From Cochliopodium minus (taxonomy: Eukaryota; Discosea; Himatismenida; Cochliopodiidae), in contig JAMYWO010000029.1 of assembly GCA_024220525.1 (NCBI GenBank), positions 222,711 to 238,326 on the forward strand: a stretch of DNA of 15,616 nt. The letters run 5' to 3'. The notes beneath the pieces were generated by a model. That model had not been told where the DNA came from and made no database searches. It saw only the letters and a list, made by a program, of their open reading frames with translations. Positions within the stretch are counted from its first letter, which is position 1; the number at the start of each line of letters is the position of its first letter. Positions 1 through 10,600 of the stretch are shown here, piece by piece. The position numbers were made by a program, and so were the translations under genes.

Positions 1-91
1 TTTATTTTTATTTTTTAAATTTTATTTCCATCAAGTTTTATTGTTTATTTTTTATAAATTTTATTTTTATTTTTTTAAATTTTATTTTTAC

Positions 92-2536
92 CGAATGTGC
101 ATAAATGGAACAAGTTTCACACGAATAACCTAATTTTAAAAAACCCCTGAAGAAAATATTAGTTAATTCAAAGGGAATAGTTAAATGAGAATCACCAAAT
201 TTCTTCATCACAAATGCTACAAGTAACAGGTTTTTTCAGTTTTATTTTCTTGAAGGAATGTAAAAGGAAAGTAATCTGTAATTTTTTAAAATTTTATTAT
301 TTATTTATTTTATTTTATTTTATTTTATTTTTTATTTTATTTTATTTTATTTTATTTTATATTTTATTTTATTTTTTCTTTGATTTTTTTTTATTTTATA
401 TTTTATTTTATTTTTTCTTTGATTTTTTTTTATTTTTTATAATTTAATTTTTATTTTAATAAAATTCATTTAATTACGTGGGTAGAATGTTTTTTGATGT
501 ATTTGAGATTCTCAGAATTATCTTTTTTGCTTTTCTCTTGGTCCATGTAAGTCGTCACTTCGTTCACTGCTTTTTTGGCATCACAAAGAAGTTGGTAGTC
601 ATCGTAATCTTTGTTAGTGATTTTCAACATGTCTTTAAACAACAATTCGTACCGAGGAAGTCTTCAAAAAAAAATAAAAAAATAAAAAAATACTTTTAAA
701 AATATTTAAATAAAAAAATAAATTATCAAAAATAAAAAATGTTTGAATAAAATAATAAAATATTTAAATAAGAAAATGTTTAAAACAAAAAATTTTCTTG
801 ACTATAAAATTTTTATGAGAATTTAATCTGCACCACATTGGATCAATTTTTATATCTTAACATAAGATACTATGGTTGATCAATGAGATCCAAATTATCA
901 TATTCTCATTTGTATATGTTGTTATTATCAATCCAATTATTGATCATTTTTACTAACATAATTACTTTTTCAAAAATATTTCAAAGAAAAAGTATTAAAA
1001 TTAAAAAAAATTAAAAGAAAAATGTTTTTAAAACTGAATTAAATATTTTTTATTTTACCTTTGGATCGGGGTGATCCACAAATTGTTGAAACGAAACATT
1101 TTTTTGGAGGAAAGCAAGTTGTTGATGTCATCATAAGTGTTAGAGAGATCCACCAATTCTTTTTTTGATTTTAGCTGGCGTACAGCAAAGCGAGCGTACA
1201 TATATTTCATTTTTTCGATTGAATCCAAGAAGATCTGACCTAGTGTGACCCTTTTGAGAGGCGTTTCGTGTATTTCTTTAATTTTTTCGAGAAATTTCGT
1301 GTGAAACTCGATCATTTCAGGTATCACTCCTAATTAAAGGAATATTAACTAATCTATTCATTATTTGAAGTGATTTTTTTTGTATTAAAATAACAAATCA
1401 ATTTGGTTATTAAGAGAGGAATATGTTGAAAATAATTGTTATGTCTTATTCTTGATGTGAAAAAAAATAATGAAATTTTATCTTCGATAAATAAAGAAAT
1501 AGATGTCTTCTTATAATCATTAAGTGAAGAAATAGTCAACGATGTTTTTTTATAAAAAACATTAAAAACAGAGAGGAGCATCAAAAAAAATAAAATATTT
1601 GACTTTCTAAAGAAGATATATTATTCTTGGCATAATCTGCACCCTAAATTTATATTTGGAAAATCATTTTAATTTTAAATTTATAAAGTTATAGAGTTAT
1701 CCATCTCAAAGTATTCATCCATTCTTTAAATAATCTGATATAAACAGATTTCGAAAAATTTGATTCTCAGAAACTTCATATAATTCAAGATTTTTGGAAG
1801 GTTTTATAAAAAATTTCACAAAAGATTAAAAAAAAAATTCAAAAAAAAAGAAATTTCCCAATCAAAAAATGTTTTAAAATAATTTCTTTCTTACCAAATA
1901 TTTTGTCATAGTTTTGCATAGAGTTACATTTGGATAATGGTTCTGCAAATTCATTGTATAATTCTGTCAGATTGGTGAGATAATTCTTTTCTGTAAAATA
2001 TAGCTCTTCTATTGTCTGCCTCCTCTTTTTGTTGAAATAGATCATCCTCTCTATACATGATATAAGCTTTTTCTTTTTGATGCAATCCACCAATTTCTTT
2101 ATCAATACCTAAATAGATAATTATAAATCAAATTTCGAACATTCATCAAAGAATATATTGAATCTTAACTTTTTGTTTGATCAGATCTTCTTCACCTAAT
2201 AATATGAAAGTTAAAATTTTTTTTTTTTTGAATATTTCCAACAGAATTATGGATTATATATTTTACTCAGTGGTGTTATTATATTCTGTTTTTCTTCTTG
2301 AATTGTAATGGTTGGATTTTCTTTCATGGATTGTGTAAGATTTTCTTTTACTTGTGGATTTTGAAATTGTGGTGGATGTGAATCATCAAACCTATATTCA
2401 ATTAATAAAGATTGAGAATTTCTATATAATCAATTTACTGGGTGTATTAAAATTTACATTTTTTTTTTTTTTTTTCAAATTTATTGATTTAAAAATTCCA
2501 CAACAAAAACTAAATTTAAACTTACCCATTAAACAT
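92..2536 (-). CDS. RhoGEF (DH domain) protein with C1 zinc finger, 3' end off window
   Basis: Likely a guanine nucleotide exchange factor for Rho/Rac GTPases. Eight exons agree in phase on the minus strand: 2536-2526, 2391-2267, 2195-2170, 2108-1895, 1329-1059, 661-478, 275-196 and 146-92 (about 322 residues). The N-terminus to about residue 50 is polar. The DH domain covers roughly residues 80-265: TIEELYFTEKNYLTNLTEL matches the first conserved helix, FHTKFLEKI the second block, and WITPIQR spliced to LPRYELLFKDML is the hallmark PxQRxPRY block. Residues 283-322 form a C1 finger: H283, C296-x2-C299, C313-x2-C316 and H321 with family spacing. The last Cys residues would lie beyond the left edge. 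No PH domain fits between DH and C1. The ATG at 2536 is the first Met of the joined frame, with an in-frame TAA shortly upstream, but it leaves only 11 coding bases in exon 1, so a further 5' exon is possible. The RCC1 gene diverges from it. The family call is firm; the first exon is the weak part. Confidence 0.82.
298..440. repeat. A/T low-complexity tract, TTTTA pentamer-like
   Basis: TTTTA-type units and short TTTTATATTTTA variants run through most of the RhoGEF intron that joins the DH exon (ends 478) to the C1 exon (starts 275). The segment around 376-400 recurs near 408-433, a local duplication including TTTTTTCTTTGATTTTTTTT. No coding signal is present: the plus-strand open frame over it encodes only Phe, Leu, Ile and Tyr. 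Confidence 0.8.
662..1058 (-). other. Long RhoGEF intron (397 bp) with structured core
   Basis: It lies between the DH exon ending PIQ-AG and the exon starting A-LPRY, with donor GTAAAA and acceptor TGAAG. Most introns here are 50-250 bp and nearly pure A/T. The part between about 815 and 950 is less degenerate and contains nested inverted repeats, listed separately. I see no coding frame in it. Confidence 0.75.
815..909. ncRNA. Candidate nested stem-loop element inside a RhoGEF intron
   Basis: Three perfect arm pairs nest inside one another: ATGAGAAT 815-822 with ATTCTCAT 902-909 (8 bp), TTGGATC 838-844 with GATCCAA 887-893 (7 bp), and TATCTTA 853-859 with TAAGATA 863-869 (7 bp, 3-nt loop). 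This is a structured RNA or DNA element by inference only. It is not a tRNA, and no snoRNA or snRNA boxes were recognised. The strand is undetermined because the arms are symmetric. Short perfect arms are easier to get by chance in AT-rich DNA, but the three nested pairs carry several G:C pairs. Confidence 0.3.
1330..1894 (-). other. Longest RhoGEF intron (565 bp)
   Basis: The intron joins KIFG to VIPEMIEFH, which is contiguous in DH domains, so nothing coding is missing. Donor is GTAAGA, acceptor ATTAG. It holds an unrecognised 76-codon minus-strand open frame (1354-1584), a TAATCTGCACC word at 1633-1643 shared with the other long intron, and a small hairpin, AATCTG 1732-1737 with CAGATT 1745-1750. 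No gene is called. Confidence 0.7.
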
Positions 2537-2945
2537 TTCTTCTTTGAATACCTCTTATAAAATTTAAAAATTCTAATATTTAAACTTTAAAAATGTTTTC
2601 AAATGTATAAATTTACTTTATTTATTTATATCACTTATGTAGAAAGGACTTTGTCAGAAGGACTTGTTTGATTAAATAGAAAGCTTTAAATTTCTTCTGT
2701 TTTTTTAAAAATAATCTAAAAAAATTAAAAAATAAAAAAAAAAATGGATTCAGATCAAAATTTCTCTTTCTTTCCAACAGAGAGTTGTTATCTTTATGAT
2801 GAAAGTAAAAATAAAAAATCAATATTTAATACCTTCAACGAAATTACATATTTACAGTATAATTTGTTAATTATAAACTCATCAATCTAAAATTTTGATT
2901 GAGAAAATTTAACTGGATTATATTTTAAAAGATGAAAACCTGATA
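2537..2945. promoter_or_regulatory. Divergent intergenic region between RhoGEF and RCC1 genes
   Basis: About 409 bp of AT-rich DNA separates two divergently read genes, so it probably carries both promoters, but no specific element was recognised. A minus-strand open frame at 2631-2822 (including LFLKKQKKFKAFYLIKQ) lies behind a TTTTTTTAG acceptor-like sequence. It could be an upstream RhoGEF exon, but no GT donor joins it in phase to the 2536 exon with a good consensus. A three-codon open frame ATG-AAA-ACC-TGA lies at 2932-2943, just before the RCC1 ATG. Confidence 0.5.
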
Positions 2946-4199
2946 ATGTTTGGGAAAAAGGATGATGGATTATTGTTTTCAAAACAACCAAAAAAACAAG
3001 ATGAAGAAGGGAGATTTTTCTCTGAAATGAAATGCAAAGATATCAAATCGATAAGAAGCACATGGAACAGCACATTGGTCCTAAAAAACAACGGAGATTT
3101 ACTTCTTTACGGAAAAAAATATGGATTCAACGTGGGAGAAAACAATTTGGTGTTGACAGATCCTTCCATAAAAGCGATATACTCTACACTAAGCTCCTTT
3201 TTCATTTACTACAATAATGGAGATCTTTACGGATATGGTATTTCAAATAATTTTTTAACAAAAACTATCATCGTTTAAAAAACTTCTAATATTTACAAAT
3301 TTTTAAAAGTTTAAACCTATTATTTTGAAATTTTTTTATTATTTAATTTTTTATTATTCAACTTTTTTTTTGAAAGGAGCGTAAAATTTTTTGTGGATGA
3401 ACTTAATTTTACTTGAATTTTATTTCTCTTTTATTTACAAACAGTAATGGTAATAAAGAATTGGGATTTCAAGGATCTGCTGAAAATCCCAGATTAATAA
3501 TGAGTGACAAAGATATTAGAGGAATATACACTGCTGCTTGTCATACTGTTATTTGGAAAAACAGTAATGAATATTGAAATTTAATAATTTTTTTATACCT
3601 TTATTTTCAATTTTTATTTAATAATTTTTTAATAATTTTTTTTATTTTTGAAAGACGGAGATGTTTTGGTTAGTGGATGGTCAGATTTTAATTTTTTAAT
3701 TTTTTGAAAATAATTTTTGGTTCTTTTTAAAAAGGAATTCTTTTGGTCAATTGGGTAATTTAAATAAAAAATCATTTAAAACTTTAAAATCATTAATGGT
3801 TTTTTTATAAAAAAAATGTAGGATTAAGTCAGCAGGACAGCGACACATTTTCTTTATTGCTAAACGACAAAGAAATTAGAAACATCTATTGTGGAGGCTA
3901 TCATAACTTGATTTGGAAAACTAATGGAGATTTAATCGTATTTGGTAATTATTAATTATTTTATTTCTTCATTATTTTTCTATTTTATAATTTAATATTT
4001 TTTAATATTTCTATTGACAAATTATGTATTGTTTTATTTCATGATTAATTTATTATTTATTTCGTTTTATTGTACTTTTACATTATCTTTTTTTTTCTAA
4101 AGGTCGAAATGATTCTGGTCAACTTGGGAAAAAGGGAGGAAACATTTATGTTCCTACTTTGTTGATGAATGATCCAAATATCAAAGAAATATATTGTGG
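2946..4199 (+). CDS. RCC1-repeat (beta-propeller) protein, truncated at the assembly gap
   Basis: RCC1 repeats form a seven-bladed propeller used as a GEF or protein-binding scaffold; this protein's partner is unknown. Exons are 2946-3237, 3445-3563, 3655-3679, 3735-3754, 3822-3944 and 4103-4199 (about 225 residues). Four repeats share the pattern I-K-x-I-Y, then I-W-K-x-N-G-D-L, then G-x-N-x-x-G-Q-L-G; a fifth starts at IKEIYCG and is cut. Clear matches are VIWKNNGDVLVSGWNSFGQ and LIWKTNGDLIVFGRNDSGQ. Repeat 1 lacks the GQLG turn. Introns recur at equivalent repeat positions (KN|NGD and G|xN). Exons 3 and 4 are only 25 and 20 nt. All junctions are GT-AG and in phase except exon 1 to 2, where one base is missing. 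The last exon ends at a GTAAAA donor whose intron runs into the N at 4282. Any C-terminal domain, such as the BTB often found with RCC1 repeats, is not visible. Confidence 0.85.
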
Positions 4200-4202
4200 G
4201 TA

Positions 4203-4282
4203 AAATTTTTTTATTTTTATTTTTATTTTTATTTTTATTTTTATTTTTATTTTTATTTTTATTTTTATTTTTATTTTTATTN

Positions 4283-4318
<36 letters not shown>

Positions 4319-4410
4319 AAATAAAAAATAAAATAAAAAATAAATAAAAAATAAATAAAAAATAAAAAATAAAAAATAAAATAAAAAATAAAAAAAAATA
4401 AAAAATAAAA
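4203..4410. repeat. A/T low-complexity block around an N at 4282 (probable assembly gap)
   Basis: To about 4281 the plus strand is a near-perfect ATTTTT hexamer array. After the N it switches to A-rich units, mostly AAAAAAT heptamers with shorter variants, to about 4410. The two sides are roughly complementary but differ in unit length. Two convergent genes lose their 3' ends here, so the N most likely marks a gap of unknown size. Confidence 0.85.
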
Positions 4411-4639
4411 AATTTAATGAAATAATTAAAAAATATTAATTAACCTAATTTCGAAAATAAATGTAATTTTAATTAATAATAAATGATTTACAAAAAAAAT
4501 TTTGAAAAAAAATTAAATTAAAAAATATTAATTACCAAAAAATATAATTTTAATTTATAAAAATAAAAATAATTGAATAATATTAAAAAGAAGAAATATT
4601 CAAAAAAAAAAAAGAAATAATTAAAAATAAAAAATTAAC
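4411..4639. other. AT-rich stretch right of the gap, probably Roco intron
   Basis: Nothing but A/T-rich sequence. It starts at the GTTAAT donor (minus strand) that closes the last visible Roco exon. The rest of the kinase C-lobe, subdomains X-XI, was looked for on the minus strand and not found. Confidence 0.6.
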
Positions 4640-7600
4640 CTAATTTAACGGACGATGGACCACTTTTGTATTGACTGTCATATTCTGAAAAAGGGTTTAT
4701 TCTGGACATGAGCTCATAGAGGATGATGGCAAAACTGTAGACGTCAGATTTTTCGTCATAGGGTTTGTTTGCGATGATTTCGGGTGCCAACCAATATGGG
4801 TTCCACACTTCTCTTCCACTGTGAGATCCACTAGCGAATCTAGAAAGACCAAAGTCAGATACTTTCACAACCTAATTTTAAAAAAATAATAAAAAATAAA
4901 ATAAATAAAAAAATAAAATAGATTAAAAAAATAATAAAATATGAAATAATGAAATAATGAAATAAAATAATAAAAATTTAAAAAATAAAAAAATAATAAA
5001 ATTATGAAATAAAATTATAAAATAATTAAAATAAAAATTAAAAAAATAATAAAATTTTAAAAAATAATAAAAATAATAAAATTAATTAAAATAAATAAAA
5101 AAATTAAAAATTAAAAAATAAAAATGAAAAATAAAATTACAATTTTCTCATCTTTGTTATCACTAACAACTAAGACGTTGGGACTCTTTAAATCACGATG
5201 TATGATTTGTGGAATTGAATTGTGCAAAACTCTCATTCCTTGAGCAATGTTTAAAGATGCTTTATGGATGTACTCGAGATCTAGACGAGGATACTTTTCT
5301 TTTTCATGGATGAGCTCGTAAAGTGATCCATAAGGAAGGAATTCCATCACCAAACAAAGTGGATCCATCACAATTCCCTCCAATTTTACAAGATAAGGAG
5401 AATCTAAAATAAAAATAAAAATATTTAATTAAAATATAAAATAAATATAAAAAATAAAAATAAAACAAATGTATCTAAAACAAAATTTAATTAAAAAATA
5501 AAATAAAATCAGAATAAAAAATAAGAATGAGAATAAAAATAAAAAAATAAAGTAAAATAAAAATTTAAAAAATAAATTTAATTAAAATATTAAAAGAATA
5601 AAAATAAAAAAATAAAAAAAAAAAAATTTAAATCAAAAAATTACCGATCCCAGACATTAACCTTTCAAAAAATTGTTTTTTAAAAATCAAAACGAAAAAT
5701 TTTTTTAAAAAAAATTACCATGCTTCTCTTTGGAATTCTGTGAAAGAGTTGACAACTTCGTGGTTGACGGAATTTTGGCTTGAGCTAGATCTGAGGCCAC
5801 TGCTCGAAAGAGAAAGACCTGATGAAGTAAAATCCAAATCATTGGAACTATTGAGCTGTTTAACCGCAACAGTTTTTCCTAATTAAAATTAAAATAAAAA
5901 TTAATTAATTAAAAAAATTAAAATTAAAAATTAATTAATTTAAAAAATAATTAATTAAAAAAAAAAAGAATTTTAAAAAGATTAAAAATAAAAACGATTT
6001 TAAAAAAAAATAATACCTCTGTAAGAAGCTTTATAAACCTTTGCAAAACTTCCTTCTCCCAACAAATTTCCCATCTCCAAATCCCCATATTCTATCATGG
6101 TAGCTGCACTATCTGCCAAAGCAATATCAGGTGCCAACTTTGTAATTTCGATAGGTCTTCAAAAAAAAAAAAATTTAAAAAAATAATCAATATCGAAAAA
6201 AATTAAAATGATTTAAAAAAAAATAATTAATAAAAATTTTTATTCTTGAAAAAAATAAAGAGATTTTTACCTCGATTGTAAATCTTTACAATAGACATGT
6301 CTCTTCTTTTCTGTTATCACTTGAATTATTTGAGGAACAGTGAAAAGATAAGGCTCGATACGTGATTGTGCGTGTTTAATGCAGTGTGTACATGGAACAA
6401 ACCTTTGCAAGAAAATAAAAAAAAAAGAATGAGAAACGAAGAAAAAAAAAAAAAAAAAAAACAAAAAAAGAATTACATTTCATAAGTTGTGTTGAACCAA
6501 CCATTGACAAGATCAACAACAGATTGAACCAAGTATTGTAAAAGATTTCCTAATAAAAAAAAAAACGATTTAATAAATTGATTTCAGATTGATTTTTTTT
6601 TGAAAATAAAAAAAAAAATAAACAAAAAAAATAAAAAAAAAAAAAACAAAAAACAAAAAAAAAACAAAAAATAAAAAAAAAAATAAAAAAAAACAAAAAA
6701 TAAAAAAAAAAATTTTACCCAATTTGTTGTTGCTTCCTCTTACTCTCAACCTCAAAGTGTAATTTGCGTTGTTGTAAGTAAGAAGAGCACACTCGTCACT
6801 TCTCTTAGTTCTAAGACGGACCAACAAACCAGTACGCCAAACATTGAGGAGCTCCAACTTCCAATAAAGAATGCGCACGACCAACTTACCGAAGAAACCG
6901 AGAGGAAGAAACTGGAATTGAAAGATTCTTCCAATTTCGTATTGATCTTCATTTACATAGGGCGTCCAATGCTCCAACTTTGGTTGTTGTTCAGGTAAAA
7001 GATTGGGTACCAGCCATTCCCTTTTGTCTTTGTCAACTTCGACGATTTCGTTGTTGGATTCGTTGTTGGAGTTTCTGAGGTTGATGTTTCTTTTTCCTTT
7101 GAGTCCCATCAAGAGCTGTTTTTTCTTTCTCAACACTTTCATAGGGTAAATGATTTCCAACTTTTCAAGGATCAGTAGAAATGCCTCCCAATACTCTGGA
7201 TCATAATCAGGCCTAATTTTTTTATAAAAAAAATTTTTATTTGAATAAAAAAATGAATAAAATAATTAAAAAAATAATATTACCAAATGTGTTTTAAGAC
7301 ATTAAATCTTAACTTTCCTTCCGATACAAAATTGTGTGAAAAAGTAATCACTGTAGACAATAGTTTAGTGATGTATTGAGGATCAATAAATATGGAGTCG
7401 TTTAACTGTGGCTCATCCCAAAACAAACAAGACCCACTGTCGTGCAAATATTCCATGACACTTTTTGCTTGAGATTCGTTCAACTCGAAAGACTTGCAGA
7501 CTTCGACATATCCACTCCAACAAAGAGAAATTCTGGTAAATTTGCTTTCAGATTGTTTAGGTGCTGTCAAAATTTTGTTTTCTTCCCTTTTTAATTGAAC

Positions 7601-10600
7601 AAAAAAAAAATGAAAAATATAAAAATAAAAATAATAATTTACAAAAAAAAAAAAAAAAATTTTATTAAAAAAAAATTTCTTTACCTAAAATGAATTAACG
7701 TCTTGGATAATTCAATCCACTTCTTACTGATTTTCCCTCCAACAAGTTTCTTGTCAACAGCAATGTTTAACAACTCTGATCGAAGTTTGTCAATGCCATT
7801 TCCACTTTTGCTGCTAATGAAAGCTATATAAGTTATTTTGAATTGGTTTAGTTCTGATTGTATTCTCTCTGTCAGTTCTTTTAATTGATTTTGATCACAT
7901 CTATCTGCATGTGTACCTATGAGTACAACAGGAAGATTTTTTGCTTTCACTTTGATTGTGTTCAACCAGTATGTTGCTTTTGAAATGTCCCCTTTTGATG
8001 CATTGAACATAACCAAATATATCGATTTTTGAGAACTCAAAAAGAAGTTGTGACTTTATGCAAAAAAAAAAGAAATAAATTTAAAAAAACCATCAAATTT
8101 CAATCATATTACCTTGAATAGAATATGTCTTGTCCTGCATAATCCCAACAATCGAATTGCACCTAATTGAATAAATTTTTGAGAAATAAAAACTTAATAA
8201 ATAAAAAAAACTCATACCTCTATTCCCTTGTTGGTTCCTTTTCCTTTAACTACAAGTCTTTTAATATCAATTCCCCTTTAAAAATATTATTGAATGTAAA
8301 ACAATTTTTTTGAAAGTATTTTACTCTGTTGCGATTGTTTGGGTGGGCTTTTTATTGTTAGAAAGAGAGTTTACAAGACTTGTTTTACCAACTCCACCTA
8401 AGAAAAATGTTTGAAAATTAAAATAAAAAAGATCAAAATTATGTATACCATCTCCCACAAACATTAATTTACAAGAATAATCTTCAATAACATCAAGATC
8501 TCCAAATATAATAGATTCCAAGTACCCATATAAACTCTTCATGTATTTATCTTCCTTTCTGAAATAAAACTCATTCATTTTGGTGATGTAAGAAGGTAAC
8601 ATTCTCAATGGATTACCAACCAAATCCAGTTCCTCAAGTTTATCTAATTTACTTAAATTGGCAGGAAGAGCATCAAGAAGATTTACTCTAACATAAAGGC
8701 GTTTTAGGTTTATCTATTTTAAAGAATTTTTGAATTAAATATATTAAAATTTTGATTTAAAATTATTTTTTGTTACCAAATTACTCACTTGACCAATTAA
8801 TATGACAATATGATTGTGGTTCATATTTAATTCTTCAATAGAAGGACAATTAGCAATTTCTCCAATGCAAATGATCTGGTTGTCACTCAAATCCAATTTC
8901 TTGAGGTTTTTCAAAGAAGCAATGTAAGGAGGAATATAAAAGATTGAACTCTTTTTCAAACACAAACTTGTAATGTTCTTCAATGTTTCAAAAACAGGAA
9001 CAGGTGGGAATTCAGTAAAGCTAGAGTTGAAGAGTGTAAGAGATTCCAATTTCTATGAAATGAATTTTAAAAAAATAAAAAAAATAAAAAAAAAAAATAA
9101 AAATTTTTTACGTCTAAATCTTTCAACTCCTCTTCATTACTTAAGGTTGCAGTCTTAAAATAATTATTAGAACAATCTCCTCTAACAATAAGATCGTTCG
9201 AAGATTTAGAGTATCTCTCAAAAGATCTTTCCATTACAACGTCGACTCCCAAAAAAATCTTTTTGATAGTTAAATTCTTTTTTAAATAAGGTTCGACTTT
9301 CTCCTTTGATATGTTTCCTGTGTTTGACAAATTGAGAATTTCCAAATTACTATTATAGGGCAAAACAGAAAGGATTTCGTTGACGTGAGAAGATAATTTG
9401 TTGTTGGAGATGTCCAAACTAGTTAAGTCCGGATTTTTGAGTAAATAATCTCCTATTACTTTTACTTTGGAAACATCGGACAGTTTGATTTCCGATAATC
9501 TTAATGTCAACAAAGTCCTTATTCCAGCCAAAATGTTAAAAAATTCTTGGAACAAACTTGCATTTTGGAGGTTGAGATTCCATTGGCGAGAAATATCGAG
9601 TTCCACAAGACTAAGCAAACCTACTGGTTTGAAACAGTTCATTAAATTTGATGTACACTTGCTACAAAAAATGTTTCCAGATATATCGAGAGATTTCAAA
9701 GTTGAATTTTTAGAGAAAGAAGAATAGAATTCTGGATTTGGGTTGGTTCCATTTAATTTGAGGATCTCTAGTTTTTTGTTGGATTGCAAGGCACTTGCCA
9801 AGTAGTTGAAACATTTCGATTTCATGCTGCAACGAGACAATTTCAACTCTTTAAGGTTGATACATTGTTTTTTTAGAGATCCTTGGAGAAATCCACAGAA
9901 CACTTTGAAGGATCCACGGGAGATGGTGTTGTTGGATAGATCCAAAGAGAGCAAGGTTGGAGATTCTCCGATACTGTTGAAGATATCTTTGAGGGATCCT
10001 TTTATCCATTTACTTTGGGATATATTCAATGATGTAAGATGTTTGCTCTTTGATATATATTCACATAATTTCTTTATATCTCCCTCCTCCAAATTGAGTG
10101 ATGATATCCCCAGATATTTCACTTTACTCTCTGATGCAAGATAGCCAAAAAATTCCCCCAGTGATTTCAGATTTGGATTCGATGAGATATCGATAGATCT
10201 AACATCAATAAGCCTGCATATTTCTATCAGATTCTTCACACTCTTTGAAGTCAATTTATTCTTGTTCAATTTTAATTTTCCTATCTTTATCTTCTTTTGT
10301 TCCCTATTCTTCAATATACCTGCCAAATAAGATAGAGATTCATCATTGAGATCATTTCCGTTTAAATTTAACTCTTCAAGTGATTCTTTCGTTTGGAGAA
10401 AATCAAAAGCATTTTCCATCCTGGCTGCAACATCCAATGATTGTTTTTTAAATTCTATATTAATTATCTCAGGAGAATCCTTTATTTCATTTGATATGGT
10501 GTTCAATTGGCTTATTGATGCAGCTGATTCGAATAACTTTAATTCATCTTTTGTTTTTATCATCTTGTAGCTTATCAAGTTTATATTTGAATTAGATTTG

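Noticed and set aside
214-447. Plus-strand open frame rich in Phe, Leu, Ile and Tyr
   Set aside because: It is produced by the TTTTA low-complexity tract inside a RhoGEF intron and overlaps the C1 exon on the other strand.
815-909. tRNA gene in the nested stem region
   Set aside because: The span is too long, the arms do not form a cloverleaf, and no T-loop or anticodon arm pattern is present.
1354-1584. 76-codon minus-strand open frame
   Set aside because: It lies inside an intron whose removal gives an uninterrupted DH domain, and it has no recognisable motif.
2631-2822. Possible IQ-like upstream exon of the RhoGEF
   Set aside because: The helix LFLKKQKKFKAFYLIKQ lacks the IQ consensus and no good donor joins it in phase to the next exon; it is mentioned only as a possibility.
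4203-4410. Long inverted repeat or mobile-element terminus at the N
   Set aside because: Unit lengths differ on the two sides (6 versus mostly 7 nt), no element ends or target duplications are seen, and A/T low-complexity next to an N is better explained by a gap.
9467-10570. Plus-strand open frames opposite the Roco LRR exon
   Set aside because: They are antisense shadows of a long exon with clear LRR periodicity and have no family features.
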